NCBI GenBank assembly: GCA_023395555.1
Contig: JAEWYQ010000049.1
Span: 19,567-83,566 of the forward strand
Direction: 5' to 3'
Source: Bacillota bacterium
GTDB lineage: Bacteria; Bacillota; Clostridia; Lachnospirales; Lachnospiraceae
Length of the DNA: 64,000 nt
Below are positions 7,029 to 16,472 of the stretch, piece by piece; within the stretch, counting starts at the first letter, position 1, and the number at the start of each line of letters is the position of its first letter. The notes under the pieces were generated by a model. The model was not told the DNA's origin. It did not search any database and saw only the letters and a list, made by a program, of their open reading frames with translations. A program made the position numbers and the translations under genes.

Positions 7029-9703
7029 AATTTAAGCTGTTTAAAAATACATTTTTTATATATTCCGTCTTCTTCTTTCTGCTCCTTCCGGTGGTGTTTC
7101 TGCCCTTTCTGAAGGAAGGACGCTCCTTTGTGTGGAATGTGGATGGCATCAGTCAGCATTATCCCGCTTTGATCTATTATGGGAAGCTGCTGCGGGGGAT
7201 ATTCCGGGGAAATGGATTTCCCATGGTGGATTTCAGCGTCGGAATGGGATATGACACGATTACCACACTGCATTACTATGTGCTGGGAGATCCGGTCTCT
7301 CTGCTGGCGGTCTTCATGACAGAGAACAATGGGGTAATGGTATATACCTTATTGATTTTGCTTCGCTTTTATCTGGCGGGAATCAGCTTTCTTGCTTTCT
7401 GCAGATACTGGGGCAGGAAGGAAAATGGTCTGAAGGGGAGCGGGGCAGCGCTGGGAGCATTAATTTATGTGTTCTCCGGGTATGCTTTCTTCTCCGGTGT
7501 CAGGCACCCTTATTTTTTGAATCCGATGATTTATCTTCCTTTGCTGTTGATCGGGCTGGAAGAGGTGATGAGAAAGAGGAAGCCCCATTTATTGATTGTC
7601 ATGGCTTTTTTATGTACCGTCAGTAATTTTTATTTTTTATATCTCTTAACCGTAATGGCGGTTATTTATGTTGTTTTCCGCTATCTCACGGTCTATCACC
7701 GCGATGCCCGGAATAAGGTGCTGGGCTTTGTGATGGCAGGGCTGCGGACCGGGGGATGTTATCTCCTGGGGATATTGCTGGGGGCAGCTATCTTTCTTCC
7801 TATTATTTATGCCTTTTTGCAGAACGGAAGAATGGAGAAGGGAGCGGAGCTTCTGACTCATTACTTACATTATAGTAAGGGATATTATCTGAAATTTCTT
7901 CAGGGGTTCTTTGCTTCGGGCGCGGGCCCTAATTATTGGACCTATTTATCCTTTCCGGCTGTGACGGGCATCAGTGCGGCCATCGTTCTGTGCAGGAGGA
8001 AGTACCGCAGGCTGGCGTCCGTGCTGGTGCTGGTGCTGCTGGGGCTGTGTATCCCGGCTTTCGGATATTTTATGAACGGCTTTTCCTATATAACAAACCG
8101 GTGGGATTTCCTGGTGTCCTTTGTGGTCGCGGCAGTCTTTGCATTTACTTATGAAGAGCTGTATCAATTGGAACGCCGGGAGGGATATCTGCTGGGAATA
8201 GGGGTGCTCGGTTACGGCATCCTTGCTTTTGCACTGCCCTCCCGGACGGTGGTTAAATATGCTTTTTTTCTCCTTCTCTTCACTGTGCTGGCCGTGCTGC
8301 TGCTTCAGTCGAGGAGGCTGGGGGAACGCCGGCTTCTTCAGCATGCGGCAATATATCTTCTTGTGATCGGTATGCTGGGATTTGACGGTTATGTCTTTTA
8401 TGATATGAATTTTAAGGGGTATGTGGAGGAATTCCTCAGCGAAAAGGAAGTAAGGGCAGTGGAGGAGAACGGGATTGCCGCTATGATATCCGGCCTGGAG
8501 GAGGAGATGCAAAAGGATTTCTTTCGTGTGGAGACCTATGGGGACAACGTGCGCAATGAGGCACTCATTCATGGATTTTATGATGTCTCTTCTTATTTCA
8601 GCCTGACGGACGGAGCGGTTACAAAGTTCTATAAAGATCTGGAACTGGCAAGCCAAAGATCGGCTTATCGCGTTGATCATCAGGATAACCGTACCATATT
8701 GGATGCACTGGCAAGTGTCAGGTATATCGTAACGAAGGATAAAACGGCGGCGCCTTACGGTTATGAGCTTCTTAAGACAGAGGAGTACGGAGGAAAGACA
8801 ATCTACCTGTTACGAAATAAGTTTGCCCTGCCCCTGGGTTATACCTACCACAGCTATCTGACGCAGGAGGAATACGAGAAGAAGAGTGCCCTGGAGAAGC
8901 AGAATGCCTTGCTGTCTGCCGTGGTTCTTGAAGAGGAGAGCAGCTATGGGGACAGCCTGAAGCAGGATACCATGAAAGGGCTGACGAAGCTGGACTATGA
9001 AATGGAGATCGGCGAGGGGATCGAGCTGGAAGAGAATATCCTGCGGGTCCGGCAGGCAGGCTCCGTATTAAAGCTGAACTTTGAGGGAGAGGAAAAAGCG
9101 GAGACCTATGTACGGCTTGCAGGTCTCGGTATTCCCGAGAGAGCCATGCAGATGCAGACCTTCAAGGTAAAAGGGGAAAAGGAGATAACAAAGCGGGTTA
9201 ATGTCCGCAATCTCTATCACAATTCTTATTTTGGAAAAATAGATTTTCTCATTAATACGGGCTACAGCAAACGTAAAAAGGCCTGGATTACCATCACCTT
9301 TCCAAACCGTGAGACTTATGAATACCATGGAATAGAGCTGTACAGCCTTTCCATGGAACATTATAAAAAGCAGATAAAGAAGCTGGGAAAAGAGACCCTG
9401 ACCAATATCCGCATCCGCAGTAACCGGGTCGAGGGAGATGCTCATCTTCAGGAGAAGGGAATTATGGTATTCGCCATTCCTTACAGTAAGGGCTGGACTG
9501 CCAGGGTTGACGGAGAGAAGACAGGATTACGCAGAGGCAATGTCCTGTATACGGCTATGGAGTTGCCGGAAGGGGAGCATCACATTGTTCTCAGCTATCG
9601 GACTCCTTATTTATCAGAAGGGCTGCTGGTGTCGGGAATAAGTCTGGTTGTATTTCTTGGGATTGTCCTCTATTGGCGCAGGAAGGAGAAAAGCCATGTC
9701 TGA
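7025..9703 (+). CDS. yfhO: YfhO-family polytopic membrane protein (putative GT-C glycosyltransferase)
   Basis: The 892-residue protein has about a dozen hydrophobic segments in its first 460 residues, an extracytoplasmic domain (about 480-850), and a final helix near the C-terminus (LLVSGISLVVFLGIVLYW). This layout and an N-terminus with VDGISQHYPALIYYG match YfhO. In Bacillus subtilis YfhO works with the GT2 CsbB to glycosylate lipoteichoic acid, transferring sugar from the C55-P carrier outside the cell. Here it lies between a GtrA flippase and a GT2, so all three parts are present. The start is GTG overlapping the gtrA stop; its own stop overlaps the start of the GT2 gene. The acceptor polymer here is inferred, not shown. 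Confidence 0.85.
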   Translation: MKFKLFKNTFFIYSVFFFLLLPVVFLPFLKEGRSFVWNVDGISQHYPALIYYGKLLRGIFRGNGFPMVDFSVGMGYDTITTLHYYVLGDPVSLLAVFMTENNGVMVYTLLILLRFYLAGISFLAFCRYWGRKENGLKGSGAALGALIYVFSGYAFFSGVRHPYFLNPMIYLPLLLIGLEEVMRKRKPHLLIVMAFLCTVSNFYFLYLLTVMAVIYVVFRYLTVYHRDARNKVLGFVMAGLRTGGCYLLGILLGAAIFLPIIYAFLQNGRMEKGAELLTHYLHYSKGYYLKFLQGFFASGAGPNYWTYLSFPAVTGISAAIVLCRRKYRRLASVLVLVLLGLCIPAFGYFMNGFSYITNRWDFLVSFVVAAVFAFTYEELYQLERREGYLLGIGVLGYGILAFALPSRTVVKYAFFLLLFTVLAVLLLQSRRLGERRLLQHAAIYLLVIGMLGFDGYVFYDMNFKGYVEEFLSEKEVRAVEENGIAAMISGLEEEMQKDFFRVETYGDNVRNEALIHGFYDVSSYFSLTDGAVTKFYKDLELASQRSAYRVDHQDNRTILDALASVRYIVTKDKTAAPYGYELLKTEEYGGKTIYLLRNKFALPLGYTYHSYLTQEEYEKKSALEKQNALLSAVVLEEESSYGDSLKQDTMKGLTKLDYEMEIGEGIELEENILRVRQAGSVLKLNFEGEEKAETYVRLAGLGIPERAMQMQTFKVKGEKEITKRVNVRNLYHNSYFGKIDFLINTGYSKRKKAWITITFPNRETYEYHGIELYSLSMEHYKKQIKKLGKETLTNIRIRSNRVEGDAHLQEKGIMVFAIPYSKGWTARVDGEKTGLRRGNVLYTAMELPEGEHHIVLSYRTPYLSEGLLVSGISLVVFLGIVLYWRRKEKSHV

Positions 9704-10625
9704 ACTGCTATCTGTTGTTGTTCCCTGCTATAATGAGCAGGAGACAGTTGAATTGTTCTATGATGCCATCCGGGAGCAGGCGGCAAAGCTGTCCGTTCTG
9801 GATTGGGAATTTATCTTTGTGGATGACGGCTCCTCAGATGATACGCTGAAGCGGATCAGGGAGCTTCGGGAAAGAGACAGCCGGGTGCATTATGTCTCCT
9901 TCTCCAGGAACTTTGGCAAGGAGGCTGCCATATATGCAGGACTCCGCAAGGCAAAGGGGGATTATGTGGTGCTGATGGATGCGGATCTGCAGGACCCCCC
10001 GGAACTGATCGGAGAGATGTACCGCACGGTTTTGGAGGAGGGGTATGACTGTACCGCCTCCAGAAGAGTAACCAGACAGGGAGAGCCTCTCTTGCGCTCC
10101 TTCTTTGCCCGGTGCTTTTACCGCCTCATCAACGCCATATCCCGGACAGAATTTGTGGACGGCGCCAGGGATTTTCGGCTGATGCGGCGGCAGATGGTGG
10201 ATTCCATATTGGAGCTGACGGAATATAACCGCTTTACCAAGGGAATCTTCAGCTGGGTGGGATACCGGACAAAATGGCTGGAGTATGTCAATGTGGAACG
10301 GGTTGCCGGAACGACAAAATGGTCCTTCTGGAAGCTGTTCCTGTATTCTCTGGATGGCATTGTCGCATTCACCACAGCGCCTTTGGCGCTGGCCTCGGTA
10401 TTTGGAATCATCTTCTTCCTCATCGCCCTGGTTCTGATTGCATTCATTATTGTGAGGACCCTGATCTTCGGAGACCGGACGGCTGGGTGGCCCTCCCTGG
10501 TCTGCATCATCTGTCTGATCGGCGGGGTTCAGCTGTTCTGCACCGGAATTGTGGGGCAATACCTGGCGAGAACTTACCTGGAAGCCAAAAGGCGTCCGGT
10601 CTATATTGTCCGGGAGGAAAAATAG
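9696..10625 (+). CDS. Family 2 glycosyltransferase (C55-P-sugar synthase type)
   Basis: The 309-residue protein starts MSELLSVVVPCYNEQETV, with the GT2 motifs VDDGSSDDT (about 40-48) and LMDADLQDPPEL (about 90-100), then two C-terminal membrane helices (about 227-250 and 265-290). This is the DPM1/GtrB/CsbB architecture, which loads a sugar from an NDP-sugar onto undecaprenyl phosphate. The ATG at 9696 is preceded by GGAAGGAG and overlaps the yfhO stop by 8 bases; an upstream in-frame start at 9648 lies inside yfhO without a ribosome binding site. Which sugar is used cannot be read from sequence. Confidence 0.9.
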   Translation: MSELLSVVVPCYNEQETVELFYDAIREQAAKLSVLDWEFIFVDDGSSDDTLKRIRELRERDSRVHYVSFSRNFGKEAAIYAGLRKAKGDYVVLMDADLQDPPELIGEMYRTVLEEGYDCTASRRVTRQGEPLLRSFFARCFYRLINAISRTEFVDGARDFRLMRRQMVDSILELTEYNRFTKGIFSWVGYRTKWLEYVNVERVAGTTKWSFWKLFLYSLDGIVAFTTAPLALASVFGIIFFLIALVLIAFIIVRTLIFGDRTAGWPSLVCIICLIGGVQLFCTGIVGQYLARTYLEAKRRPVYIVREEK

Positions 10626-10749
10626 AATCAACGTTTTACAGGAGTAGTATGCCCTGGCTTCGGCGGAAGAGAGAATAAATCATAATGAAGAGGATAAAAA
10701 TGGAAATAAAATACAAATCGAAATCTGTTTTTAAAAGTTAAAAAAGTGC

Positions 10750-10778
10750 TTGCATTTGCAATTATACTAGTGTATAAT
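10750..10778 (+). promoter_or_regulatory. Main promoter of the S10 ribosomal operon
   Basis: TTGCAT and TATAAT are separated by 17 bases, followed by a leader of about 280 bases before rpsJ. No other good promoter appears before rpsJ, so this probably drives the whole S10-spc segment. Confidence 0.8.
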
Positions 10779-11063
10779 ATCTGATGTTGTGACATTGATA
10801 GCGTTGAAACGTGAGGTTGCCGCTTATTATGGCGGGTTATTCCGTGGAGCGAAGGTCAAGTTATGAAACTGGCGACAAGTCACTGTACCATATACGTTCT
10901 GCCGTCCGGCAGATAAGACGTGTGAACAAGCTCATAAAGTACTGCAGAAGACAAACTGTAACCGGTTTGTCAAAATGTATGAAACATGAGGATACACACG
11001 GATGAGTGTACAGTCACCACTTGTCGTACTGAAATTATGTGCGAAAAGGAGGCGGCTTTTTTT
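10779..11063 (+). promoter_or_regulatory. Structured leader RNA of the S10 operon
   Basis: There is no coding gene in this stretch. A long-range stem pairs 10873-10880 (CGACAAGT) with 11019-11026 (ACTTGTCG) and 10882-10888 (ACTGTAC) with 11008-11014 (GTACAGT). Inside it are two hairpins: ACGT/TCTGCC (10894-10903) with GGCAGA (10908-10913) and ACGT (10918-10921), and GACAAAC (10950-10956) with GTTTGTC (10965-10971). A competing hairpin TACAC (10993-10997) with GTGTA (11006-11010) would disrupt the long stem. S10 leaders in other bacteria bind L4 for feedback control; whether L4 acts here is inference. Confidence 0.6.
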
Positions 11064-11381
11064 ATGGCAAGTCAAGTAATGAGAATTACACTAAAGGCGT
11101 ATGATCATCATTTAATCGATCAATCTGCAGGGAAAATCATTGATACTGTTAAGAAGACAGGATCCAAGGTGAGCGGACCGGTTCCGTTGCCGACAAAGAA
11201 GGAAGTTGTAACAATTCTTAGAGCGGTTCACAAGTATAAGGACTCCAGAGAGCAGTTTGAGCAGAGAACACACAAGAGATTAATTGACATCATCACACCC
11301 ACCCAGAAGACGGTTGACGCATTATCCAGACTGGAGATGCCCGCTGGTGTGTACATCGACATTAAGATGAAGACAAAGTAA
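11064..11381 (+). CDS. rpsJ: Ribosomal protein S10
   Basis: The 105-residue protein begins [19 protein letters not shown] and carries the conserved [16 protein letters not shown] loop of S10, a 30S head protein that also binds NusB in antitermination. The ATG at 11064 follows AAAAGGAGG; an upstream in-frame start at 10986 would lie within the leader structure and is rejected. First gene of the S10 operon. Confidence 0.97.
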   Translation: MASQVMRITLKAYDHHLIDQSAGKIIDTVKKTGSKVSGPVPLPTKKEVVTILRAVHKYKDSREQFEQRTHKRLIDIITPTQKTVDALSRLEMPAGVYIDIKMKTK

Positions 11382-11414
11382 TAAAAGCAAAGCAGTAAAA
11401 GCAATCAAGTAAAA

Positions 11415-11494
11415 ATCCTTAGGGTTCATATATGATATATATAACCGTCTAGGATGATCGCAGATGTGACCGGCAATACAGGAAGCATGCGATC
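11415..11494 (+). other. Two intercistronic hairpins between rpsJ and rplC
   Basis: ATCCT (11415-11419) with GGTT (11423-11426) can pair with AACC (11443-11446) and AGGAT (11451-11455); next, GATCGCA (11456-11462) pairs with TGCGATC (11488-11494). They leave the rplC Shine-Dalgarno free. Function unknown; possibly mRNA processing or L4/L3 control. Confidence 0.45.
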
Positions 11495-11522
11495 CGCTGT
11501 AGATTAAACAGGAGGTAAAAGA

Positions 11523-12155
11523 ATGAAAAAGGCGATTTTAGCTACAAAGATCGGAATGACCCAGGTGTTCGGTGAGAACGGCGTTCTTATTCCGGTAACA
11601 GTATTGCAGGCCGGCCCTCTCTTTGTTACACAGGTTAAGACTGTTGACAACGATGGATACAGTGCTGTGCAGGTCGGTTTTGGTGATATCAGAGAAACTC
11701 TGGTAAATAAGCCGAGAAAAGGACATTTTGCGAAAGCAGGTGTTGCGAATAAAAGATATCTTAGAGAATTCCGGTTTGAGAATGCCGCTGACTACACCGT
11801 AGGCCAGGAAATCAAGGCTGATATCTTCGCGCAGGGCGATAAGGTAGACGCGGTTGGCAAGACAAAGGGAAAAGGCTTCCAGGGTGCCATCAAGAGACAT
11901 AACCTGTCCAGAGGACCGATGAAGCATGGTTCCAAATACCACAGACATGCAGGTTCCAACGGTGCGGCAACAACCCCCGGCAGAGTATTCAAAGGCAAGC
12001 ACATGCCCGGACGCATGGGTGCGGTAAGAGCTACCGTACAGAATCTGGAAGTGGTAAGGGTTGATGCGGAGAAGAACCTCATCCTGGTTAAAGGTGCGGT
12101 GCCCGGACCGAAGAAGTCCCTTGTTATGCTGAAAGAATCAGTAAAGTCAAACTAG
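11523..12155 (+). CDS. rplC: Ribosomal protein L3
   Basis: The 210-residue protein starts [16 protein letters not shown] and contains the long L3 finger region ([21 protein letters not shown] segment, with the conserved RGPMKHGS) that reaches toward the peptidyl-transferase centre. Length is normal. AGGAGG lies 8 bases before the ATG. L3 is one of the first assembly proteins of the 50S subunit. Second gene of the S10 operon. Confidence 0.97.
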   Translation: MKKAILATKIGMTQVFGENGVLIPVTVLQAGPLFVTQVKTVDNDGYSAVQVGFGDIRETLVNKPRKGHFAKAGVANKRYLREFRFENAADYTVGQEIKADIFAQGDKVDAVGKTKGKGFQGAIKRHNLSRGPMKHGSKYHRHAGSNGAATTPGRVFKGKHMPGRMGAVRATVQNLEVVRVDAEKNLILVKGAVPGPKKSLVMLKESVKSN

Positions 12156-12181
12156 AAGCTTTAAGAAAGGAGGAAGCATAA

Positions 12182-12802
12182 ATGGCAAGCGTAAAAGTTT
12201 ATAATATCGAAGGCAAGGAAGTTGGCACATTAGAGCTCAACGATGCAGTCTTCGGAGTAGAAATAAATGATCATTTAGTTCATATGGCAGTTGTTCAGCA
12301 ACTGGCGAACAAGCGCCAGGGAACACAGAGTGCTAAGACCCGTGCAGAAGTAAGCGGCGGCGGAAGAAAGCCCTGGAGACAGAAGGGAACCGGTCATGCA
12401 AGACAGGGTTCTACCAGATCTCCCCAGTGGAAGGGCGGCGGCGTTGTATTCGCTCCCAAGCCGAGGGACTACTCCTTCAAGATGAACCGGAAGGAAAAGG
12501 CTCTTGCAATCAAATCAGCGTTAACTTCCAGAGTAAATGAAGCAAAGCTCTTCGTACTCGACGATTTAAGCTTTGATGAAATTAAGACCAAGAAGATGAA
12601 GGCGGTTCTGAACAGCCTGAAAGTGGAGAGGGCTCTCGTCGTTCTTGATAAGAAGGATGAAAAGGTGATTCTTTCCGCCAGAAATCTTCCCAAGGTAAGA
12701 ACAGTGTTATCAAACTCCATTAATGTATACGACATCTTAAAGTATGATACCATGGTATTGACGAAGGGTGCCGTAGCTCAGATCGAGGAGGTGTACGCAT
12801 AA
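12182..12802 (+). CDS. rplD: Ribosomal protein L4
   Basis: The 206-residue protein has the L4 extended loop (TRAEVSGGGRKPWRQKGTG followed by HARQGS) that lines the exit tunnel. GGAGG precedes the ATG. In gamma-proteobacteria L4 is the feedback repressor of the S10 operon, which makes it the first candidate ligand for the structured leader upstream of rpsJ. Its stop overlaps the rplW start by one base (TAATG). Confidence 0.97.
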   Translation: MASVKVYNIEGKEVGTLELNDAVFGVEINDHLVHMAVVQQLANKRQGTQSAKTRAEVSGGGRKPWRQKGTGHARQGSTRSPQWKGGGVVFAPKPRDYSFKMNRKEKALAIKSALTSRVNEAKLFVLDDLSFDEIKTKKMKAVLNSLKVERALVVLDKKDEKVILSARNLPKVRTVLSNSINVYDILKYDTMVLTKGAVAQIEEVYA

Positions 12803-13101
12803 TGGCAGATTTAAAGTATTATGATGTCATCTTGAAGCCCATCGTAACAGAGAAGAGCATGAACACGATGAGTGAGAAGAAATATGCATTTTCCGTTCAT
12901 CCGGATGCAACCAAGAACCAGATCAAGGAAGCGGTTGAGAAGATGTTTACCGGCGTTAAGGTTGAGAAGGTAAATACGATGAACATGGACGGCAAGAACC
13001 GCAGGCGCGGCAACACCGTAGGAAAGACAGCCAAGGTAAAGAAGGCCATTGTCCAGCTGACCGATGACAGTGCTGAGATTGAAATCTTCGCAGGACTGTA
13101 A
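12802..13101 (+). CDS. rplW: Ribosomal protein L23
   Basis: The 99-residue protein starts [19 protein letters not shown], the conserved L23 opening, and contains the [20 protein letters not shown] segment. L23 sits at the tunnel exit and docks trigger factor and SRP. Its ATG overlaps the last base of the rplD stop codon, so it is translationally coupled to L4; GAGGTG lies upstream. Confidence 0.97.
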   Translation: MADLKYYDVILKPIVTEKSMNTMSEKKYAFSVHPDATKNQIKEAVEKMFTGVKVEKVNTMNMDGKNRRRGNTVGKTAKVKKAIVQLTDDSAEIEIFAGL

Positions 13102-13130
13102 AAGGCGGAGAACGTATCATATACAGAACA

Positions 13131-13157
13131 GATGCCAAGAAAACAATATTTGGCATC
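13131..13157 (+). other. Intercistronic hairpin between rplW and rplB
   Basis: GATGCCAA (13131-13138) pairs with TTGGCATC (13150-13157) across an 11-base loop, ending about 10 bases before the rplB Shine-Dalgarno. There is no T run, so it is not a terminator. Confidence 0.5.
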
Positions 13158-13178
13158 GCATTGAAAGGAGTGCAAAAC

Positions 13179-14021
13179 ATGGGAATTAAAACATACAGCC
13201 CATATACACCTTCCAGAAGACACATGACTGGTTCTGATTTTTCAGAGATTACAAAGTCTACGCCCGAGAAGTCTTTGCTGGTTTCTTTAAATAAGAACGC
13301 CGGCCGTAACAACCAGGGTAAGATTACTGTCAGACACCAGGGCGGTGGCTCAAGAAGAAAATATAGAATAATTGATTTTAAAAGAAGAAAGGATGGTATT
13401 CCTGCAACCGTATCCAGCATCGAATACGATCCCAACAGAACTGCGAATATCGCACTGATTACCTATGCTGACGGCGAGAAGGCATACATCCTTGCTCCCA
13501 ACGGACTGACCGTAGGAACCAAGCTGATGAACGGCGAGAACGCCGAGGTCAGAGTCGGCAACTGTCTGCCCCTGGCTAATATTCCGGTGGGTACCCAGAT
13601 CCACAATATCGAGTTGTATCCCGGCAAGGGAGCCCAGATGGTTCGTGCTGCCGGCAACTCCGCACAGCTTATGGCTAAGGAAGGCAAGTATGCGACCCTT
13701 CGTCTCCCCAGCGGTGAGATGAGAATGGTGCCCATCATCTGCAGAGCTACCATCGGCCAGGTTGGTAACATCGACCACGAGCTGATCACGGTTGGTAAAG
13801 CAGGACGTAAGCGTCACATGGGTATCAGACCTACCGTGCGCGGTTCCGTAATGAACCCCAACGACCATCCTCACGGCGGTGGTGAAGGAAGAACAGGTAT
13901 CGGCCGTCCGGGCCCTGTGACCCCTTGGGGCAAGCCCGCTCTTGGTCTTAAGACCAGAAAGAACAATAAGAAGTCCAATAAGCTTATTGTAAGAAGAAGA
14001 GACGGTAAGGCAATTAAGTAA
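13179..14021 (+). CDS. rplB: Ribosomal protein L2
   Basis: The 280-residue protein starts [18 protein letters not shown] and carries the highly conserved L2 C-terminal loop [19 protein letters not shown], whose histidine is near the peptidyl-transferase centre. The ATG at 13179 follows GAAAGGAG; the in-frame upstream ATG at 13161 is too near that Shine-Dalgarno. L2 is a core 50S assembly protein. Confidence 0.97.
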   Translation: MGIKTYSPYTPSRRHMTGSDFSEITKSTPEKSLLVSLNKNAGRNNQGKITVRHQGGGSRRKYRIIDFKRRKDGIPATVSSIEYDPNRTANIALITYADGEKAYILAPNGLTVGTKLMNGENAEVRVGNCLPLANIPVGTQIHNIELYPGKGAQMVRAAGNSAQLMAKEGKYATLRLPSGEMRMVPIICRATIGQVGNIDHELITVGKAGRKRHMGIRPTVRGSVMNPNDHPHGGGEGRTGIGRPGPVTPWGKPALGLKTRKNNKKSNKLIVRRRDGKAIK

Positions 14022-14049
14022 TCTAAGAAATCTAAGGAGGTTAGAATAC

Positions 14050-14328
14050 ATGGCTCGTTCACTGAAAAAGGGACCGTTTGCTGATGATCATTTATTGAAA
14101 AAAGTAGATGTGTTGAATAAGTCCGGCGATAAGACCGTTATTAAGACCTGGTCACGCCGTTCCACCATTTTCCCGCAGATGGTTGGACATACCATTGCGG
14201 TTCACGATGGAAGAAGACATGTTCCGGTATATATCACTGAAGATATGGTTGGCCACAAGCTTGGTGAGTTTGTTGCGACCAGAACCTACAGAGGACATGG
14301 AAAAGACGAAAAGAAGACAAGAAAATAA
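14050..14328 (+). CDS. rpsS: Ribosomal protein S19
   Basis: The 92-residue protein starts [18 protein letters not shown] and contains [20 protein letters not shown] and the [17 protein letters not shown] region (here [13 protein letters not shown]), diagnostic of S19, which contacts tRNA and S13 in the 30S head. AAGGAGG is upstream. It follows rplB by 28 bases. Confidence 0.97.
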   Translation: MARSLKKGPFADDHLLKKVDVLNKSGDKTVIKTWSRRSTIFPQMVGHTIAVHDGRRHVPVYITEDMVGHKLGEFVATRTYRGHGKDEKKTRK

Positions 14329-14362
14329 TGCGTGAGCATTGATATGGAAGGAGGTTCTATCC

Positions 14363-14746
14363 ATGGCGAAAGGACATAGATCCCAGATTAAGAGAGAAAG
14401 AAATGAGCAGAAGGACAATAGAGCAAGTGCGAAGTTATCATTTGCGAGAATTTCCGTACAGAAGGCTTGTTTCGTATTAGACGCCATTCGCGGCAAGGAT
14501 GTACAGACAGCCCTTGGTATCCTGGCTTACAGCCCGAGATATGCATCCGCTGTTATTGAGAAGTTATTGAAGTCAGCAATTGCAAATGCTGAGGTTAAGA
14601 ATATGGACACTGCAAAGCTTTACGTTGATGAATGCTTTGCGAACCAGGGTCCGATCATGAAGAGAATTAAACCCAGAGCACGTGGTACCGCTTATCGTAT
14701 TGAGAAGAGAATGTGCCATATTACTGTAGTGCTGAATGAGAGATAA
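14363..14746 (+). CDS. rplV: Ribosomal protein L22
   Basis: The 127-residue protein starts [16 protein letters not shown], which is the clostridial N-terminal form, and includes the tunnel beta-hairpin ([18 protein letters not shown]). Changes in this hairpin give macrolide resistance elsewhere; none is judged here. The ATG at 14363 has GGAGG; the upstream in-frame start at 14339 lacks one. Confidence 0.97.
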   Translation: MAKGHRSQIKRERNEQKDNRASAKLSFARISVQKACFVLDAIRGKDVQTALGILAYSPRYASAVIEKLLKSAIANAEVKNMDTAKLYVDECFANQGPIMKRIKPRARGTAYRIEKRMCHITVVLNER

Positions 14747-14757
14747 GGAGGGCAAAG

Positions 14758-15417
14758 ATGGGACAAAAAGTTAATCCTCATGGCTTAAGAGTCGGAGTTA
14801 TCAATGACTGGGACTCCAGATGGTATGCGGAAAGCGATTTTGCTGACAATCTCGTGGAAGACTATAATATCAGAAAGTACCTGAAGAAGAAGCTGTTTAG
14901 CGCAGGTATCTCCAAGATTGAGATTGAAAGAGCGTCTGATCGTTTGAAAATAATAATCTTTACTGCAAAGCCCGGCGTTGTAATCGGCAGGGCTGGTGCG
15001 GAAATCGAGAATTTAAAGAGTGAGGTTCAGAAGTTCACAGACAAGAAGCTGAATCTGGAGATCAAGGAAATCAAGAGGCCCGACCTCAATGCTCAATTAG
15101 TAGCAGAGAACATTGCCTCCCAGCTTGAGAATCGTATTTCTTTCAGAAGAGCGATGAAGTCAACTATGGCAAGAACCATGAAGGCAGGAGCAAAGGGTAT
15201 TAAGGCAGCCGTATCCGGCCGTCTTGGCGGCGCTGATATTGCCCGTACGGAGTTCTATAATGAAGGAACTATTCCGCTGCAGACCCTGCGTGCCGATATC
15301 GACTACGGTTTTGCCGAGGCAGATACCACCTTTGGTAAATTAGGCGTTAAGGTTTGGATTTATCATGGTGAAGTACTTCCTACCAAAGGAGCAAAAGCAG
15401 AAGGGAGCGATAACTAA
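14758..15417 (+). CDS. rpsC: Ribosomal protein S3
   Basis: The 219-residue protein starts [20 protein letters not shown] and contains a KH domain with the GXXG segment [10 protein letters not shown], then the C-terminal S3 domain. S3 lines the mRNA entry tunnel and has helicase activity with S4. It is 11 bases after rplV with GGAGG in between, and its stop overlaps the rplP ATG. Confidence 0.97.
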   Translation: MGQKVNPHGLRVGVINDWDSRWYAESDFADNLVEDYNIRKYLKKKLFSAGISKIEIERASDRLKIIIFTAKPGVVIGRAGAEIENLKSEVQKFTDKKLNLEIKEIKRPDLNAQLVAENIASQLENRISFRRAMKSTMARTMKAGAKGIKAAVSGRLGGADIARTEFYNEGTIPLQTLRADIDYGFAEADTTFGKLGVKVWIYHGEVLPTKGAKAEGSDN

Positions 15418-15854
15418 TGTTAATGCCGAAGAGAGTTAAACGCCGTAAGCAGTTCCGCGGCAGTATGGCAGGTAAGCCGTCCAGAGGCAATACCATTAAC
15501 CAAGGTGAGTTTGGTCTTGTTGCCATGGAGCCCTGCTGGATTAAATCAAACCAGATTGAAGCAGCCCGTATTGCTATGACTCGTTTCACAAAGCGTGGCG
15601 GTAAAGTATATATTAAGATATTCCCCGATAAACCTGTTACAACGAAGCCTGCTGAAACCCGAATGGGTTCCGGTAAAGGATCATTAGAGTACTGGGTAGC
15701 TGTTGTTAAACCGGGACGTGTAATGTTTGAAATTGCTGGTATCCCCGAGGAGATAGCAAGAGAGGCATTGCGTCTTGCGATGCATAAATTGCCGGTTAAA
15801 TGCAAGATCGTATCCCGTGCAGAATTAGAAGGCGGTGAAAACAGTGAAAATTAA
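15417..15854 (+). CDS. rplP: Ribosomal protein L16
   Basis: The 145-residue protein starts [15 protein letters not shown] and has the conserved [19 protein letters not shown] region that contacts the A-site tRNA elbow. The ATG overlaps the rpsC stop by one base (TAATG), giving coupled translation. Length is normal for bacterial L16. Confidence 0.97.
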   Translation: MLMPKRVKRRKQFRGSMAGKPSRGNTINQGEFGLVAMEPCWIKSNQIEAARIAMTRFTKRGGKVYIKIFPDKPVTTKPAETRMGSGKGSLEYWVAVVKPGRVMFEIAGIPEEIAREALRLAMHKLPVKCKIVSRAELEGGENSEN

Positions 15855-16056
15855 TAAATATGTAGAAGATTTAAAGTCAAAATCAGCTACAGAGTTAAAC
15901 CAGGAATTAGTAGCTGCGAAGAAGGAGCTTTTCAATCTGAGGTTCCAGAATGCGACCAATCAGTTGGATAACACAAGCAGAATTAAGGAAGTCAGAAAGA
16001 ACATCGCAAGAATCCAGACTGTAATTTCTGAGCTTTCCAAGACTTCTAATGCGTGA
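15844..16056 (+). CDS. rpmC: Ribosomal protein L29
   Basis: This 70-residue two-helix protein carries the L29 signature [20 protein letters not shown]. The GTG at 15844 is chosen because translation from there reads [14 protein letters not shown], matching relatives, and GGCGG lies 8 bases upstream; a GTG at 15835 in the same frame is an alternative. Its start lies inside the end of rplP (11-base overlap). L29 sits near the tunnel exit beside L23. Confidence 0.93.
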   Translation: MKINKYVEDLKSKSATELNQELVAAKKELFNLRFQNATNQLDNTSRIKEVRKNIARIQTVISELSKTSNA

Positions 16057-16134
16057 GGAAAAACACCTTATAATCAACATTGGGCGCCGGAATAATCAGT
16101 CGGTTGATGGGCGGCCATGGAAAGGAGTATTGTT

Positions 16135-16389
16135 GTGGAAAGAAATTTAAGAAAAGTTCGTATCGGCAAAGTCGTTAGCGACAAGATGGATAAGACAATC
16201 GTTGTAGCCGTTGTTGACAATGTAAAGCATCCCCTGTATGGTAAGATCGTAAAGAGAACCTACAAGCTGAAGGCTCATGATGAGAACAATGACTGCAAGA
16301 TCGGAGATAGAGTAAAGGTAATGGAGACAAGACCGTTATCCAAGGATAAGAGATGGAGACTTGTGGAAGTTATCGAGAAGGCGAAGTAA
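16135..16389 (+). CDS. rpsQ: Ribosomal protein S17
   Basis: The 84-residue OB-fold protein contains [17 protein letters not shown] and the RPLSKDKRW end of S17, an early 16S rRNA-binding protein. The GTG at 16135 has AAAGGAG at the right distance; the ATG at 16117 precedes that Shine-Dalgarno and is rejected. The 78-base gap before it can pair ATCAAC with GTTGAT. Confidence 0.95.
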   Translation: MERNLRKVRIGKVVSDKMDKTIVVAVVDNVKHPLYGKIVKRTYKLKAHDENNDCKIGDRVKVMETRPLSKDKRWRLVEVIEKAK

Positions 16390-16399
16390 TTCCTTCGTT

Positions 16400-16447
16400 G
16401 ATTGATATGCCGGAGGACAGCGAGGCGCTGTCTCGTGTTAATCAATC
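16400..16447 (+). other. Long intercistronic hairpin between rpsQ and rplN
   Basis: GATTGAT (16400-16406) pairs with ATCAATC (16441-16447), and inside it GACAGCG (16416-16422) pairs with CGCTGTC (16426-16432) over a three-base AGG loop. There is no T run. Possibly a processing site or protein-binding element. Confidence 0.55.
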
Positions 16448-16472
16448 GGATTAAATTGAAAGGAGTATTATC

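Noticed and set aside
10986..11063. N-terminal extension of rpsJ
   Set aside because: The in-frame ATG at 10986 falls within the structured leader and lacks a ribosome binding site; the normal S10 start with AAAAGGAGG is at 11064.
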